A stretch of 64,000 nt of DNA from positions 1,612,001 to 1,676,000 of the forward strand of contig OZ255620.1 of assembly GCA_965276665.1 (NCBI GenBank), written 5' to 3'. This DNA comes from CAWGJC01 sp965276665 (lineage in GTDB: Bacteria; Pseudomonadota; Alphaproteobacteria; Acetobacterales; Acetobacteraceae). Below are positions 1 through 8,256 of this stretch, one piece after another. Within the stretch, counting starts at the first letter, position 1; every line of letters begins with the position of its first letter. The notes beneath the pieces are model-generated. The model did no database searches. It was given only the letters and a program-made list of their open reading frames with translations, and had not been told where the DNA came from. Position numbers and translations under genes: made by a program.

Positions 1-376
1 GCACGCCGAAGGCCGCGGCGGCCTCGCGCACCAGCGCGAATTGCGGAACGAGCTCGGGCGGCGGGTCCGGCCGATGCGCCTTGTAGCTCTCGTAGAGCCG
101 GTTGCGGAACGTGCTGCGCCCGGCATCGAAGATCACCGCGAGATGCGTGCCGACATGGTCGCGCAGCAGCTTCGCCAGCATGTTGGTGAAGCCGAACACC
201 GCGTTGACCGGCGTGCCGTCCGGCCGCGTCATCGGCGGCAGCGCATGGAAGGCGCGAAAGATGAAGCCCGAGCCGTCCACCAGCACCAGATGGAGTTCTT
301 GTGGCTTCTCGGGCCGCTTCTCTGGCGTCGGGGCGCCGGCGGGCGGCTCAGTGGCCGCGATCGAGTCCGGCGCCAT
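1..376 (-). CDS. polA: DNA polymerase I, N-terminal part (runs off the window)
   Basis: About 125 N-terminal residues are visible. After a proline-rich leader of about 28 residues, the protein shows the 5'-3' exonuclease start LVLVDGSGFIFRAFHALPPM, then an NAVFGFTNML helix and VIFDAGRSTFRNRLYESYK. These match the FEN/5'-nuclease domain of bacterial Pol I, which removes RNA primers and fills gaps in replication and excision repair. I chose the ATG at 374-376 because it is the only in-frame ATG before the conserved block. It overlaps the end of the upstream zinc-finger gene by 29 bp, so the two are probably co-transcribed. The Klenow part lies outside the window. Confidence 0.9.
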   Translation of the reverse strand, partial: MAPDSIAATEPPAGAPTPEKRPEKPQELHLVLVDGSGFIFRAFHALPPMTRPDGTPVNAVFGFTNMLAKLLRDHVGTHLAVIFDAGRSTFRNRLYESYKAHRPDPPPELVPQFALVREAAAAFGV

Positions 377-545
377 CTTTCAGCACGAACAGGCGCGAGC
401 AGTACGGGCAGAGGATTTCCCGTTCCACGATGCGCAAATAGACGCGGGGATGGCCGAGCGCGCCGCCTCCGCCGTCGCAGGCGGCAACGCGCTCGTCCAC
501 GAGGATGGTCTCGGTGGGTGTCGGGGCAGTGACGCCGTCCGGCAT
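348..545 (-). CDS. zinc-finger domain-containing protein (zf-CHCC type)
   Basis: A 65-residue protein with Cys23 in ACDGGGG, then GHPRVYLRI and CPYCSRLFVL near the C-terminus. This Cys/His and Cys-x2-Cys pattern is that of the zf-CHCC family, related to the zinc-binding tail of complex I subunit NDUFS6, which is common in Alphaproteobacteria as a small stand-alone protein. It probably binds one zinc ion; its cellular role is not established from the sequence. The gene lies immediately 5' of polA with a 29 bp overlap. Length and motif spacing are normal for the family. Confidence 0.8.
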   Translation of the reverse strand: MPDGVTAPTPTETILVDERVAACDGGGGALGHPRVYLRIVEREILCPYCSRLFVLKDGAGLDRGH

Positions 546-671
546 GGCGGGAGCCTCGGTGGTTTGCGTCCCGGAGATATAGACCGGGCCGGCATCGGAA
601 GAAACGCCCAGTTCGGACGGCCCCGATTGGAGATCAGCCGCACGGGTTGCAACCGCGGGCGGAAATCCGGC

Positions 672-790
672 TCAAGCATTTTCCAGTAAGTCGGCGCCGA
701 CCCCCGCCCCCACCCGGCCTCCTATCGGTGGTATACCTTCGCTTGGGGGCGAGGGCCGGCGCCGACTCCACCAAAGGTGAAAATGCTCTA
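672..790. repeat. R1 palindromic element (copy 1)
   Basis: An imperfect inverted repeat. The left end AGCATTTTCC...GTCGGCGCCGAC is mirrored by GTCGGCGCCGGC...TGAAAATGCTC on the right, and a central GGTATACC lies between. The right end is flanked by TA (789-790); the left flank has decayed to TC. It ends only 11 bp before the start of the next gene, so it occupies that gene's ribosome-binding and promoter region. Confidence 0.8.
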
Positions 791-800
791 GAGTGGCGCT

Positions 801-1805
801 GTGACACGCCCCCTCTCCCGCCGCCTCCTGCTCGGCGCCACCGCCGCCGCGACCGCCGCCATGGCCGGCTGCAGCCGCGGCCTGCCGCCGCTGCCGCCCT
901 CGCACGAGGCGCCGATCACCGACGGCACCTTCACCATGCCGGACGGCGTCGTGCTCCCCTATCGCCAGTGGATGCCGGATGGGCCGCCGCGCGTGGTGAT
1001 CCTTGCGCTGCACGGGTTCAACGACAGCCGGGACGCGTGGGAATATCCGGCCCCCGCCTTCCAGCAGGCCGGCATCGCGATCTACGCGCCGGACCAGCGC
1101 GGCTTCGGCGCCACCGCTTCGCGCGGCACCTGGCCGGGCGTGGATCCGATGGTGGCGGATGCGCTGGTGATGGCGGCGCTGCTCCGCGCGCGCCACCCCG
1201 GCGTGCGGCTCGTCCTGATGGGCGAGAGCATGGGCGCGGCGCTCGGCATGACGGTTGCGGCGCGGCCCGGACCGCCCGCGGCGGATGCCTACGTGCTGAT
1301 CTCGGCGGCGGTCTGGGGCCGCGCGCAGATGGGCATCGTGCTGAGCTCCGGCCTCTGGATCGTTTCGACGGTCGCGCCCGGCTGGGAGGTCACTGGCGCC
1401 GAGGTGCCGGTGAAGATCCGCGCCAGCGACAACCGCGCCGCGCTGATCCGCCTCGCGCGCGACCCGCTCACCATTCGCAAGACCCGCTTCTCCACGCTGC
1501 GCGGCCTGACCGACTCGATGGATGCAGCGCAGGCGGCGGCTCCGAGCATCGTCGCGCCAAGCCTCTTTCTCTATGGCGGGCATGACGATCTCGTGCCGGA
1601 GGAGGCGACCGCCGCGATGTGGCGGCGACTGCCGGCGGGCGCCCGGCGCGGCTTCTATCCGAACGCCCATCACCTCATGCTGCGCGATCTCGACCGTCAG
1701 GCGCCGACCGGCGACATCCTCGCCTGGCTCGCCACGCCCGGCCGCCTGCTGCCCTCCTCGGCGGATATCGCCGCCGGCGCCTGGCTCGCCACGCGGGCCG
1801 CCTGA
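801..1805 (+). CDS. alpha/beta hydrolase lipoprotein (monoacylglycerol lipase-like)
   Basis: 334 residues with a GTG start. The N-terminus RRLLLGATAAATAAMAGC combines a twin-arginine-like signal with a lipobox ending at Cys22, so the enzyme is probably an exported lipoprotein. The serine-aminopeptidase/lysophospholipase fold is clear: LHGFNDS oxyanion loop, GESMG nucleophile elbow (Ser143), Asp262 in GGHDD and His290/291 in NAHHL as the acid and base. It likely hydrolyses an ester such as a monoacylglycerol; the substrate is unknown. No ribosome-binding site precedes the start, because an R1 element ends 11 bp upstream. I kept the GTG because the complete signal peptide is in frame. Confidence 0.8.
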   Translation: MTRPLSRRLLLGATAAATAAMAGCSRGLPPLPPSHEAPITDGTFTMPDGVVLPYRQWMPDGPPRVVILALHGFNDSRDAWEYPAPAFQQAGIAIYAPDQRGFGATASRGTWPGVDPMVADALVMAALLRARHPGVRLVLMGESMGAALGMTVAARPGPPAADAYVLISAAVWGRAQMGIVLSSGLWIVSTVAPGWEVTGAEVPVKIRASDNRAALIRLARDPLTIRKTRFSTLRGLTDSMDAAQAAAPSIVAPSLFLYGGHDDLVPEEATAAMWRRLPAGARRGFYPNAHHLMLRDLDRQAPTGDILAWLATPGRLLPSSADIAAGAWLATRAA

Positions 1806-1861
1806 CCGGCGCAACCCGGCGCTCTTCCGCGATCCGGGGTTTTCCGCTAAGCAGGCGCCAC

Positions 1862-1938
1862 GGACCCGTAGCTCAGCTGGATAGAGCGTCGCCCTCCGAA
1901 GGCGAAGGTCGCACGTTCGAATCGTGTCGGGTCCGCCA
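1862..1938 (+). tRNA. tRNA-Arg (anticodon CCG)
   Basis: A complete 77-nt cloverleaf with encoded CCA. The acceptor arms GGACCCG and CGGGTCC pair; the D stem is GCTC/GAGC; the anticodon stem TCGCC/GGCGA carries loop CTCCGAA (anticodon CCG, reading CGG); the T arm is GCACG-TTCGAAT-CGTGT; the discriminator base is G. Confidence 0.97.
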
Positions 1939-2096
1939 TATTCTCTTCGTCCCGCAGGTCTGGCAGTCCTTGCCGCAGGACGCGGGAAGCATGCCGGGCG
2001 CACCATGGGGTTCCGCGTGGCGCGTTGCCATCGTTTCAACAGAGGCCCGGTTCTTGGGGCCACCGCATTGAGGCGCCGAAAGCGCTGGAGGCAAGC

Positions 2097-2333
2097 ATGG
2101 TCAAGCGAGTGAAGGCTGAGGATGTGGCGGGGGTGATCGAGTTCAAGGCTCGCACCAGCGAGGATCCCGAATTCCTGACCTGGATGGCCAATCACAAGGC
2201 ACGCAACGGCGGCAAGGTGCGGGTGAGCCGCGGTGCCACCGGCGTCCGGGTGATGTTCAGCAAATCCGCCGACATGGAGCTGTGGCGGCAATGGTCGGCG
2301 CAGGCGTCGGGCGAGAAGAAGCGGCCCGCCTAA
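2097..2333 (+). CDS. small hypothetical protein
   Basis: 78 residues starting MVKRVKAEDV, rich in Lys, Arg and Glu, with no signal peptide or membrane segment. The ATG at 2097 is chosen because GGAGG lies six bases upstream; an in-frame extension of 24 residues lacks such a site. The composition (FKARTSEDPEF, KVRVSRGATGVRVMF) suggests a small folded alpha/beta protein, but I do not recognise a family. It lies between tRNA-Arg and the VOC gene and appears monocistronic. Confidence 0.6.
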   Translation: MVKRVKAEDVAGVIEFKARTSEDPEFLTWMANHKARNGGKVRVSRGATGVRVMFSKSADMELWRQWSAQASGEKKRPA

Positions 2334-2432
2334 CGCCACGCGAGGGGCCGTCGCCAGGAATTGCTTCGTCGAGCGCTGCTGATCGCCGCGCGCGTGATGC
2401 CGATGTATCGGCAGCGTCACTGGCGCGCGCCA

Positions 2433-2852
2433 TCACGTCGGCTGCGGGACATTGACCATCCAGGGAACGCCGAATTTGTCGGCCACCATGCCGAAGCACG
2501 GCGAGAAGAAGGTCTTGGATATTGGCATCCGGATCTCGCCCCTGTCGCTCAAGGCCGCGAAATGGCGCTCCGCCTCGGCGGGATCCTTTGCGGTGAGCGA
2601 AAGCGCGAAACCCTTGAACTGGCTCGGCTGCCCGGGCTGCCCATCCGAGCCCATCACGATCGTGTCGCCGATCCTGAAAGTGACATGCATGATCAGATTT
2701 TCGCTGCCGGGCGGCACCATCTTCGGGTCCAGCGGCTCCGGGCACTCGCTGTAGCGCATCTGGAACAATATCTCGGCCCCGAGCGCGTTCTTGTAAAAGG
2801 CGAGCGCCTCCTCGCAGCGTCCGTTGAAGAAAAGATAGGGTGCGACGCTCAT
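2433..2852 (-). CDS. VOC family protein (PhnB/glyoxalase-like)
   Basis: 139 residues starting MSVAPYLFFNGRCEEALAFY, the signature opening of PhnB-like members of the vicinal-oxygen-chelate fold, with HVTFRIGDTIVMGSD in the middle and FGVPWMVNV at the C-terminus. Members include glyoxalases, antibiotic-binding proteins and many of unknown substrate; none can be assigned here. The start at 2852 has GGGAGG seven bases upstream, better than longer in-frame starts. It is divergent from a TetR-type regulator gene across an intergenic region with two palindromes, so that regulator probably controls it. Confidence 0.85.
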   Translation of the reverse strand: MSVAPYLFFNGRCEEALAFYKNALGAEILFQMRYSECPEPLDPKMVPPGSENLIMHVTFRIGDTIVMGSDGQPGQPSQFKGFALSLTAKDPAEAERHFAALSDRGEIRMPISKTFFSPCFGMVADKFGVPWMVNVPQPT

Positions 2853-2912
2853 GACTGCCTCCCTTGCTCGTTCCTGACGCCGCTCACCGGATAAAGGCGC
2901 TCCGGGTTTAAT

Positions 2913-2960
2913 GTGGTCGCCGTCCACAAGCTTCTAGCGGACAACGTGGACAGCGTCCAC
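2913..2960. promoter_or_regulatory. pair of palindromic operators between VOC and TetR genes
   Basis: Two copies of the same 15-bp palindrome, 33 bp apart from start to start: GTGGTCGCCGTCCAC (2913-2927, one mismatch) and GTGGACAGCGTCCAC (2946-2960, perfect). TetR regulators bind palindromes of this size as dimers. The downstream copy lies 14 bp before the TetR start codon, so autorepression is likely, and the upstream copy sits in the VOC promoter region. Confidence 0.7.
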
Positions 2961-2974
2961 ATGTCTCGCCGAAC

Positions 2975-3628
2975 ATGCCGCATCGATCCCCCTCCCCGGA
3001 CCCGCCTTCTGCGCGGGCCACCTACCGCCACGGCGATCTGCGCCGGGCGCTGCTGGAGGCCGGCATCGCGCTCGCCCGTGAGGGCGGCCCGGCCGCGGTC
3101 GTCCTGCGGGAGGCAACGCGGCGCGCCGGCGTCGTGCCCAATGCGGCTTACCGGCATTTCGCGAGCCGTCTCGACCTGCTCGCCGCGGTGCGCGCCGCGG
3201 CGCTCGCCGAGCTCGCGCAGACCATGGAGAGGGAGCTCGATGCGATCGATCCGGCACTTTCCCCGGCCGACCAGGCCCGCTCCAGCCTGCGCGCCGTCGG
3301 GCTCGGCTATCTGCGCTATGCCTGGGCCAATCCCGGCCTGTTCCGCACCGCCTTTGCGACCGACGAGACGTCCGGAGGCGATGCCGATCCCGCCAAATCC
3401 GGGCGCAGCGGGCTCAACCCGTTCCAGCTCCTCTCCGCCGCCTTGGACGGCATGGTCGCGACGGGCGCCTTGGACCCGGCGCGCCGCCCGGGCGGCGAAT
3501 TCCTCGCCTGGTCGGCCGTACACGGCTTCGCCATGCTGATCCTGGAAGGCCCGCTGCATTTCCTGTCCTCCGAGCAGGTGCAATCCCTGGGCAAACGGCT
3601 TGTCGAAATGGTGGAAACCGGCCTGTAG
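2975..3628 (+). CDS. TetR/AcrR family transcriptional regulator
   Basis: 217 residues. The N-terminal helix-turn-helix (about residues 16-75) reads RRALLEAGIALAREGG, then LREATRRAGVVPNAAYRHF and ASRLDLLAAV, the canonical TetR DNA-binding domain with the AYRHF recognition helix. The C-terminal ligand domain resembles the WHG-type domain (GLGYLRYAWANPGLFRTAF, FLAWSAVHGFAMLI). It probably represses itself and the divergent VOC gene through the palindromes at 2913-2960; the inducer is unknown. Confidence 0.88.
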   Translation: MPHRSPSPDPPSARATYRHGDLRRALLEAGIALAREGGPAAVVLREATRRAGVVPNAAYRHFASRLDLLAAVRAAALAELAQTMERELDAIDPALSPADQARSSLRAVGLGYLRYAWANPGLFRTAFATDETSGGDADPAKSGRSGLNPFQLLSAALDGMVATGALDPARRPGGEFLAWSAVHGFAMLILEGPLHFLSSEQVQSLGKRLVEMVETGL

Positions 3629-3782
3629 TCCATGCCACCGGGACGCGTCGTCGGGCATTTTCGCCACTGAAGCGCGGCGCGATCCCGGCCGGAGGCTGCT
3701 TGACGCGATTCCGCCCGCGCCGCATTCATCGATGACGGGCCGCTCTCCTTCAAACCCATGACGCCCGTCGACAGGGTATGCC

Positions 3783-5030
3783 ATGCCGCTTTCCGCCGAG
3801 GATGCGCCGCTTGCCGACCGGCTCGTCGCGCGTTTCTTCCGCTACCTGGCCGTTGCGAGCCAGAGCGATGCGCACGCGACGAGCGTGCCGAGCACGCCAG
3901 GGCAATGGGAGATGGCCCGGCTGCTGGAGGCCGAACTTCGGGAACTCGGGCTCGCGGACATCCATCTCGACGAGCATGCCGTGCTCACCGCGCGGCTTCC
4001 AGGCAGCATCGCCGGTGCGCCGCGCATCGGCTTCTGCGCGCACATGGACACCGTCGATGTCGGCCTCTCGCCGGAGATCAATCCGCGGCGCACCACCTAT
4101 ACCGGGGCCGATCTCTGCCTGAACGCCGTGTGCGACATCTGGCTGCGCGCCGCCGAGCATCCGGAGATGGCGCCCTATGCGGGCCAGGAGATCATCGTCG
4201 CCGACGGCACCAGCGTGCTCGGCGCCGACAACAAGGCGGCGTTGACGATCCTGATGGATCTGCTGGAGAGATTCCAACGCGAAAAGCCGCCGCACGGCGA
4301 TATCGTCGTCGCCTTCGTGCCCGACGAGGAGATCGGCCTGCGCGGCGCCAAGATGATGGACCTCGCGCGCTTCCCGGTCGATTTCGCCTACACGATCGAC
4401 AGCTGCGAGGTGGGCGAGTTCATTTTCGAAACCTTCAACGCCGCTCAGGTGACGATCGAGGTCGAGGGCGTGACCGCGCACCCGATTTCCGCGAAGGGCG
4501 TGCTGGTCAACCCGCTGCTGGTGGCGAACGATCTGATTGCCCGCTTCGACCCGCTCGACACGCCCGAACATTCGGAGGGGCGCGAAGGCTACAATTGGTG
4601 CACCAGCCTGACCACCAACCCCGCCGGCGCGACGCTCACCATGTCGCTCCGCGATTTCGACGAGGACGGACTGGCGCGCCGCAAGCAAATCGTGCGGGAC
4701 GCGGTGGCGGCGACCCAGGCCGCCTTCCCGCGCGCGAAACTCGCGTGCCGGATCGAGGATTCGTATCGCAACATCGCCTCGAGCCTCGGCAATGACCGCC
4801 GCTGCCTGCATCTGCTCGAACGTGGCTTCGCCGATCTCGGCATCGCCCCGCGCATCTTTCCGCTGCGCGGCGGCACGGACGGGTCGGCGCTTTCCGCGCG
4901 CGGCATCCCGACGCCGAATTACTTCACCGGCGGCCTCAACTTCCATTCCCGCTTCGAATGCCTGCCGGTGGAATCGTTCCTGACCGCCTACCGGCTCACC
5001 GACCGGCTGTGCCGCCTCGCCGCGAGCTAG
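3783..5030 (+). CDS. pepT: peptidase T (tripeptide aminopeptidase)
   Basis: 415 residues of the M20B metallopeptidase family, which removes N-terminal residues from tripeptides in the cytoplasm. All two-zinc ligands and catalytic residues are visible: His87 and Asp89 (HMDT), Asp149 (GADNKAA), Glu182/Glu183 (DEEIG), Asp206 (IDSCEVG) and His388 (NFHSRFE). Except for Asp206, where my alignment may slip by one, they are offset by nine from the E. coli PepT numbering. Length is normal. The TAG stop is formed at the left boundary of an R2 element, whose TA flank supplies its first two bases. Confidence 0.93.
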   Translation: MPLSAEDAPLADRLVARFFRYLAVASQSDAHATSVPSTPGQWEMARLLEAELRELGLADIHLDEHAVLTARLPGSIAGAPRIGFCAHMDTVDVGLSPEINPRRTTYTGADLCLNAVCDIWLRAAEHPEMAPYAGQEIIVADGTSVLGADNKAALTILMDLLERFQREKPPHGDIVVAFVPDEEIGLRGAKMMDLARFPVDFAYTIDSCEVGEFIFETFNAAQVTIEVEGVTAHPISAKGVLVNPLLVANDLIARFDPLDTPEHSEGREGYNWCTSLTTNPAGATLTMSLRDFDEDGLARRKQIVRDAVAATQAAFPRAKLACRIEDSYRNIASSLGNDRRCLHLLERGFADLGIAPRIFPLRGGTDGSALSARGIPTPNYFTGGLNFHSRFECLPVESFLTAYRLTDRLCRLAAS

Positions 5031-5130
5031 AGCATCACCCGTTCGAACGGACTCGTGCGAGCGGATCAAGATGCTCGTCAAAACAAAAAGCTAGAGCCTT
5101 CGTGAGCGAATGCGAACGGAACATGCTCTA
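5028..5130. repeat. R2 palindromic element (copy 1), intact
   Basis: A TA-flanked unit of about 99 bp. The left end GAGCATCACCCGTTCG is mirrored by GAGCATGTTCCGTTCG read inward from the right end. An internal GCTAGAGCC holds the TA that is interrupted by insertions in other copies. It fills the gap between pepT and the convergent hydrolase gene, and its left TA is part of the pepT stop codon. Confidence 0.85.
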
Positions 5131-5132
5131 GC

Positions 5133-5921
5133 TCAGGTCTCGCGGATCACCGGATTGCGCAGCGTGCCGATGCCGTCGATCTCGATCTCGACCAGATCGC
5201 CATGCTGCAGATGAGGCCCCGCGCCATCGGTGCCCATCCACATCACGTCTCCCGGATGAAGCGTGATGTAACGGCTGATCGCCGCGATGAAGGTCGCGAT
5301 GCCGAACACCATGTCGTTGGTCGCGAAACGTACCTGCTCCGCACCGTTGACCCGGACCGTGGTTTCAAGCGCATCGAGCGACACATCGGTCTCGATCCAC
5401 GGCCCCATCGGCTTGAACGTATCGGAATTCTTCGCCCGCCAGAACGTGCGGTCGGCCTTCTGCCAGGTGCGCTCGCTGACATCATTGCCGATCGTGTAGC
5501 CGAACACGCAGGAGAGCGCCTCCGCCTCCGGGACGTTGCGCGCGGCCTTGCCGATGACGGCGACGATCTCGCCCTCGTACTGCACGGTATCCGGCGCGTC
5601 GCGGGGGATGCGGATCGGTTCGCCATGCGCGATCAGCGCGTTGTTGGACCGGTAGCCGATCGCCGGCGTCTCGGGCAATCGCGTCGCCGTGGTGCCGAGT
5701 TTTTCCGCCATCGCGCGGGCATGACCGCCGTAATTCATCCCGGCGGCGTAGAAATTTCCCGGCACGACGGGGATGAGCAGCTGCACCTCGGCCAGAGGAC
5801 GGGCGGCACCGCCATGCGACCACCCGCCGAACGGCGTGCCGCGGATCGGATGCACCATCTCGCTCTCCAGCGTCGCGTAGGTCGGACCATGTTCTCCGGC
5901 GAAGCGAATCCAGCGCATCAC
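5133..5921 (-). CDS. fumarylacetoacetate hydrolase family protein
   Basis: 262 residues. The FAH C-terminal fold covers about residues 50-260: NFYAAGMNYGGHA, YEGEIVAVIGKAARNV (metal-binding Glu pair), GYTIGNDVSERTWQ and GDVMWMGTDG. Family members are divalent-metal C-C hydrolases, isomerases or decarboxylases acting on acylpyruvates and related keto-acids, including 2-hydroxyhepta-2,4-diene-1,7-dioate isomerases. The neighbours on the other strand, a CitE-like lyase and a CoA-transferase, fit organic-acid or aromatic-ring catabolism. The exact substrate cannot be read from the sequence. Confidence 0.85.
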   Translation of the reverse strand: MMRWIRFAGEHGPTYATLESEMVHPIRGTPFGGWSHGGAARPLAEVQLLIPVVPGNFYAAGMNYGGHARAMAEKLGTTATRLPETPAIGYRSNNALIAHGEPIRIPRDAPDTVQYEGEIVAVIGKAARNVPEAEALSCVFGYTIGNDVSERTWQKADRTFWRAKNSDTFKPMGPWIETDVSLDALETTVRVNGAEQVRFATNDMVFGIATFIAAISRYITLHPGDVMWMGTDGAGPHLQHGDLVEIEIDGIGTLRNPVIRET

Positions 5922-6031
5922 TCTCTCCGATCTTCTGCAACGGCATCGCGGCGCAGCCTAGGATACGCAGCCACCCGAGAAGGAGGCAAACCTCGCCGCC
6001 GCGCTCGACGCCGGGACGGGGTTCACGCAGA

Positions 6032-7012
6032 ATGACGCGTCCGGTCGGCATTCCAACCATGAGAGAAGCGGACAGGCCAGCAAGCAGGATCGAGCGGATG
6101 GGATTGCAGGAAACCGGTGAGCCTCCCCTTTGGCGGTCGATGATGATCGTTCCGGTCAATGTGGAGAAATTCGTCGCCAAGGCGCATGCGCGCGGTGCCG
6201 ATGCGATCATCCTCGACCTCGAGGACAGCATCACGCCGGACGAAAAATCGGCCGCGCGCGGCCTGGTGGCCGACGCCGCGCGGCGATGCGCGGCGGGCGG
6301 GTCCGACATCCTGGTGCGCATCAACCGCCCGCTCGAGCTGGCGGTGCGCGACATCGAAGCGGCGGTCTCCCCAGAGGTCGCCGCGCTGATGGTGCCAAAA
6401 GTGGAAAGCGGCGCGCATGTGCGCCTGCTCGCGGAACTTCTCGACACGGTGGAGGCCGAACGCGGTATCGCGCCGGGGCACACCAGGATGGCCGTGCTGA
6501 TCGAAACCGCCGAAGCGTTCTGGCGGATGAAGCAGATCGCCGCCGCGCATGAGCGCGTGGTGGCGATCTCGCTCGGCAGCGAGGATTTCAGCTTCGCCAC
6601 CAACTCCGAGCCCGCGCCCGATGTGCTGCTCTACCCGAAGCAGCAAATGCTGCTCGCCGCCTATGCCGCCGGGATCATCCCGCTCGGCGTGATCGGGTCG
6701 ATCGCCGACTTCCAGGATCTGCCCGCGTATCGCGAGGCGATCGGGCGGTCGCGCCGCTTCGGCTTCCAAGGCGCGTCCTGCATTCACCCCTCGGTCGTGC
6801 CGCTGCTCAACGAGGGCTTCAGCCCCTCGCACGAGGAGATGGCCGCGGCGGAGCGGATCGTGGCCGGGTTCGCGGCGGCGAAAGCGGCGGGACGCGGCGC
6901 GGTGACGGTGGACGGCAAGATGGTCGACATCCCCGTCGTGCGCCGCGCCGAGCGCGTCCTGAAGACCGCGCGACGCATCGCCGAGCGTGCACGGCGGAAT
7001 GCGGCCGCCTGA
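6032..7012 (+). CDS. HpcH/HpaI aldolase / CitE-like acyl-CoA lyase (copy 1)
   Basis: 326 residues. The TIM-barrel lyase family signatures are RSMMIVPVN at the start of the barrel, DAIILDLEDSI (Mg ligand Glu and Asp), VRINRP, LMVPKVES, VLIETAEAF and SLGSEDFSF. Such enzymes cleave citryl-CoA, malyl-CoA or citramalyl-CoA to a short acyl-CoA plus a keto-acid. About 35 N-terminal residues precede the conserved core, so the true start may be one of the later ATGs. The CoA-transferase gene follows 26 bp downstream, implying a two-step activate-and-cleave route. A paralogous pair lies at 55168-57200. Confidence 0.85.
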   Translation: MTRPVGIPTMREADRPASRIERMGLQETGEPPLWRSMMIVPVNVEKFVAKAHARGADAIILDLEDSITPDEKSAARGLVADAARRCAAGGSDILVRINRPLELAVRDIEAAVSPEVAALMVPKVESGAHVRLLAELLDTVEAERGIAPGHTRMAVLIETAEAFWRMKQIAAAHERVVAISLGSEDFSFATNSEPAPDVLLYPKQQMLLAAYAAGIIPLGVIGSIADFQDLPAYREAIGRSRRFGFQGASCIHPSVVPLLNEGFSPSHEEMAAAERIVAGFAAAKAAGRGAVTVDGKMVDIPVVRRAERVLKTARRIAERARRNAAA

Positions 7013-7038
7013 CAATCCGTGCACAAGCAAGGAGTGCG

Positions 7039-8256
7039 ATGACGTTCAGCAAGAAGGAATTCGAACCCGGGCAGTCCGGCCCCTTGACGGGCCTCCGCGT
7101 GCTGGATTTCTCCCGCCTGATGTGCGGCAACATGCTCAGCCTGCAGCTCGCCGATTTCGGCGCCGAGGTGGTGAAGGTGGAAGCGCCGGACCGCGGCGAT
7201 ACGCTGCGGGAGTGGCGCGCCGGCGGCGTCAGCGCGCATTGGAAGGTTTATTCGCGCAACAAGAAGAGCATCACGCTCAACTTGAAATCCGCCGATGCCG
7301 CCGTGATTGTTCTCAAGCTGGTGCCGGAATTCGACGTGCTGATCGAGAGCTTCCGGCATGGCTATCTCGAGACGCTCGGGCTCGGCCCCGACCGGCTGCT
7401 CGCCGCCAATCCGCGCCTCGTGATCACCCGCATTTCCGGCTTCGGGCAGACCGGCTCCTATGCCAAGCGCCCCGGCTTCGGCTCGCTCATCGAGGCGATG
7501 TCCGGCTTCGCGCAGCGCAACGGATTTGCCGACCGGGAGCCGGTGCTGCCGCCGCTCGCGCTCGCCGACATGATCGCGGGACTCTCCGGCGCGATGGCGA
7601 CGCTCGCGGCCGTTCGAGAGGTCGAGTCGCATGGTGGCAAGGGGCAGGTGGTGGATGTCAGCCTGCTCGACCCGATGGTGTCGGTTCTCGGCCCCGAGGC
7701 GCTGATCCACAAACTGACCGGCCAGATTCGCCGCCGCGTCGGCAGCGCGTCCGAGACGACCTCGCCGCGCAATGTCTACGCGACATGCGATGGCGGCTGG
7801 GTCACCATCTCCGCCTCGACGCAGAACATGGCCGCACGCCTGTTCGCCGCGATCGGCCGTGCGGACCTCAACGCGAACCCCGAATTCAGCACGAACACCG
7901 AACGGCTGAAGCGCCGCGATCAGGTGGATGCGGTCGTCGGCGGCTGGATCGGCCAGCGTAGGCTCGACGAATGCCTGGCGGAGTTCGAGAAGGCCGATGT
8001 CACCGCCGCGCCGGTCTACGACATCGCGCAATTCCTCGCCGATCCGCACGTGCAGGATCGCGGCATCTTCGTCGAGACGCCGGATGAGGAGCTCGGCACA
8101 ATTCCGACCCACGATGTGGTGCCCCGCCTGAGCGCGACACCCGGCAGCTTCCGGCTGCCGGCGCCCCGGATCGGCGAGCACACGGACGAGATCCTTGGCC
8201 GCGCCGGTCTCACCGAGCAGGAGCTCGCGGCGCTTCGCGCCAGCAGGACAATCTAG
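7039..8256 (+). CDS. CaiB/BaiF (family III) CoA-transferase (copy 1)
   Basis: 405 residues. Typical blocks are LTGLRVLDFSRLMCGN, LQLADFGAEVVKVE, YSRNKKSITLNL and ISGFGQTG. The catalytic Asp177 (LALADMIAGLSG) corresponds to Asp169 of formyl-CoA transferase and forms the glutamyl/aspartyl-CoA intermediate. The enzyme moves CoA between carboxylic acids. AAGGAG lies six bases before the ATG. Together with the preceding CitE-like lyase it probably activates a hydroxy-dicarboxylic acid and then cleaves it. The TAG stop is the left boundary of an R2 element. Confidence 0.9.
   Translation: MTFSKKEFEPGQSGPLTGLRVLDFSRLMCGNMLSLQLADFGAEVVKVEAPDRGDTLREWRAGGVSAHWKVYSRNKKSITLNLKSADAAVIVLKLVPEFDVLIESFRHGYLETLGLGPDRLLAANPRLVITRISGFGQTGSYAKRPGFGSLIEAMSGFAQRNGFADREPVLPPLALADMIAGLSGAMATLAAVREVESHGGKGQVVDVSLLDPMVSVLGPEALIHKLTGQIRRRVGSASETTSPRNVYATCDGGWVTISASTQNMAARLFAAIGRADLNANPEFSTNTERLKRRDQVDAVVGGWIGQRRLDECLAEFEKADVTAAPVYDIAQFLADPHVQDRGIFVETPDEELGTIPTHDVVPRLSATPGSFRLPAPRIGEHTDEILGRAGLTEQELAALRASRTI

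Noticed and set aside
672..2420. Long minus-strand open frame of 582 codons opposite the hydrolase, tRNA and small gene
   Set aside because: Arg/Gly/Ala-rich composition without any domain; it crosses a tRNA gene and an R1 element. It is a GC-rich antisense shadow, like those at 19112-20743, 34124-35905 and 59413-61290.
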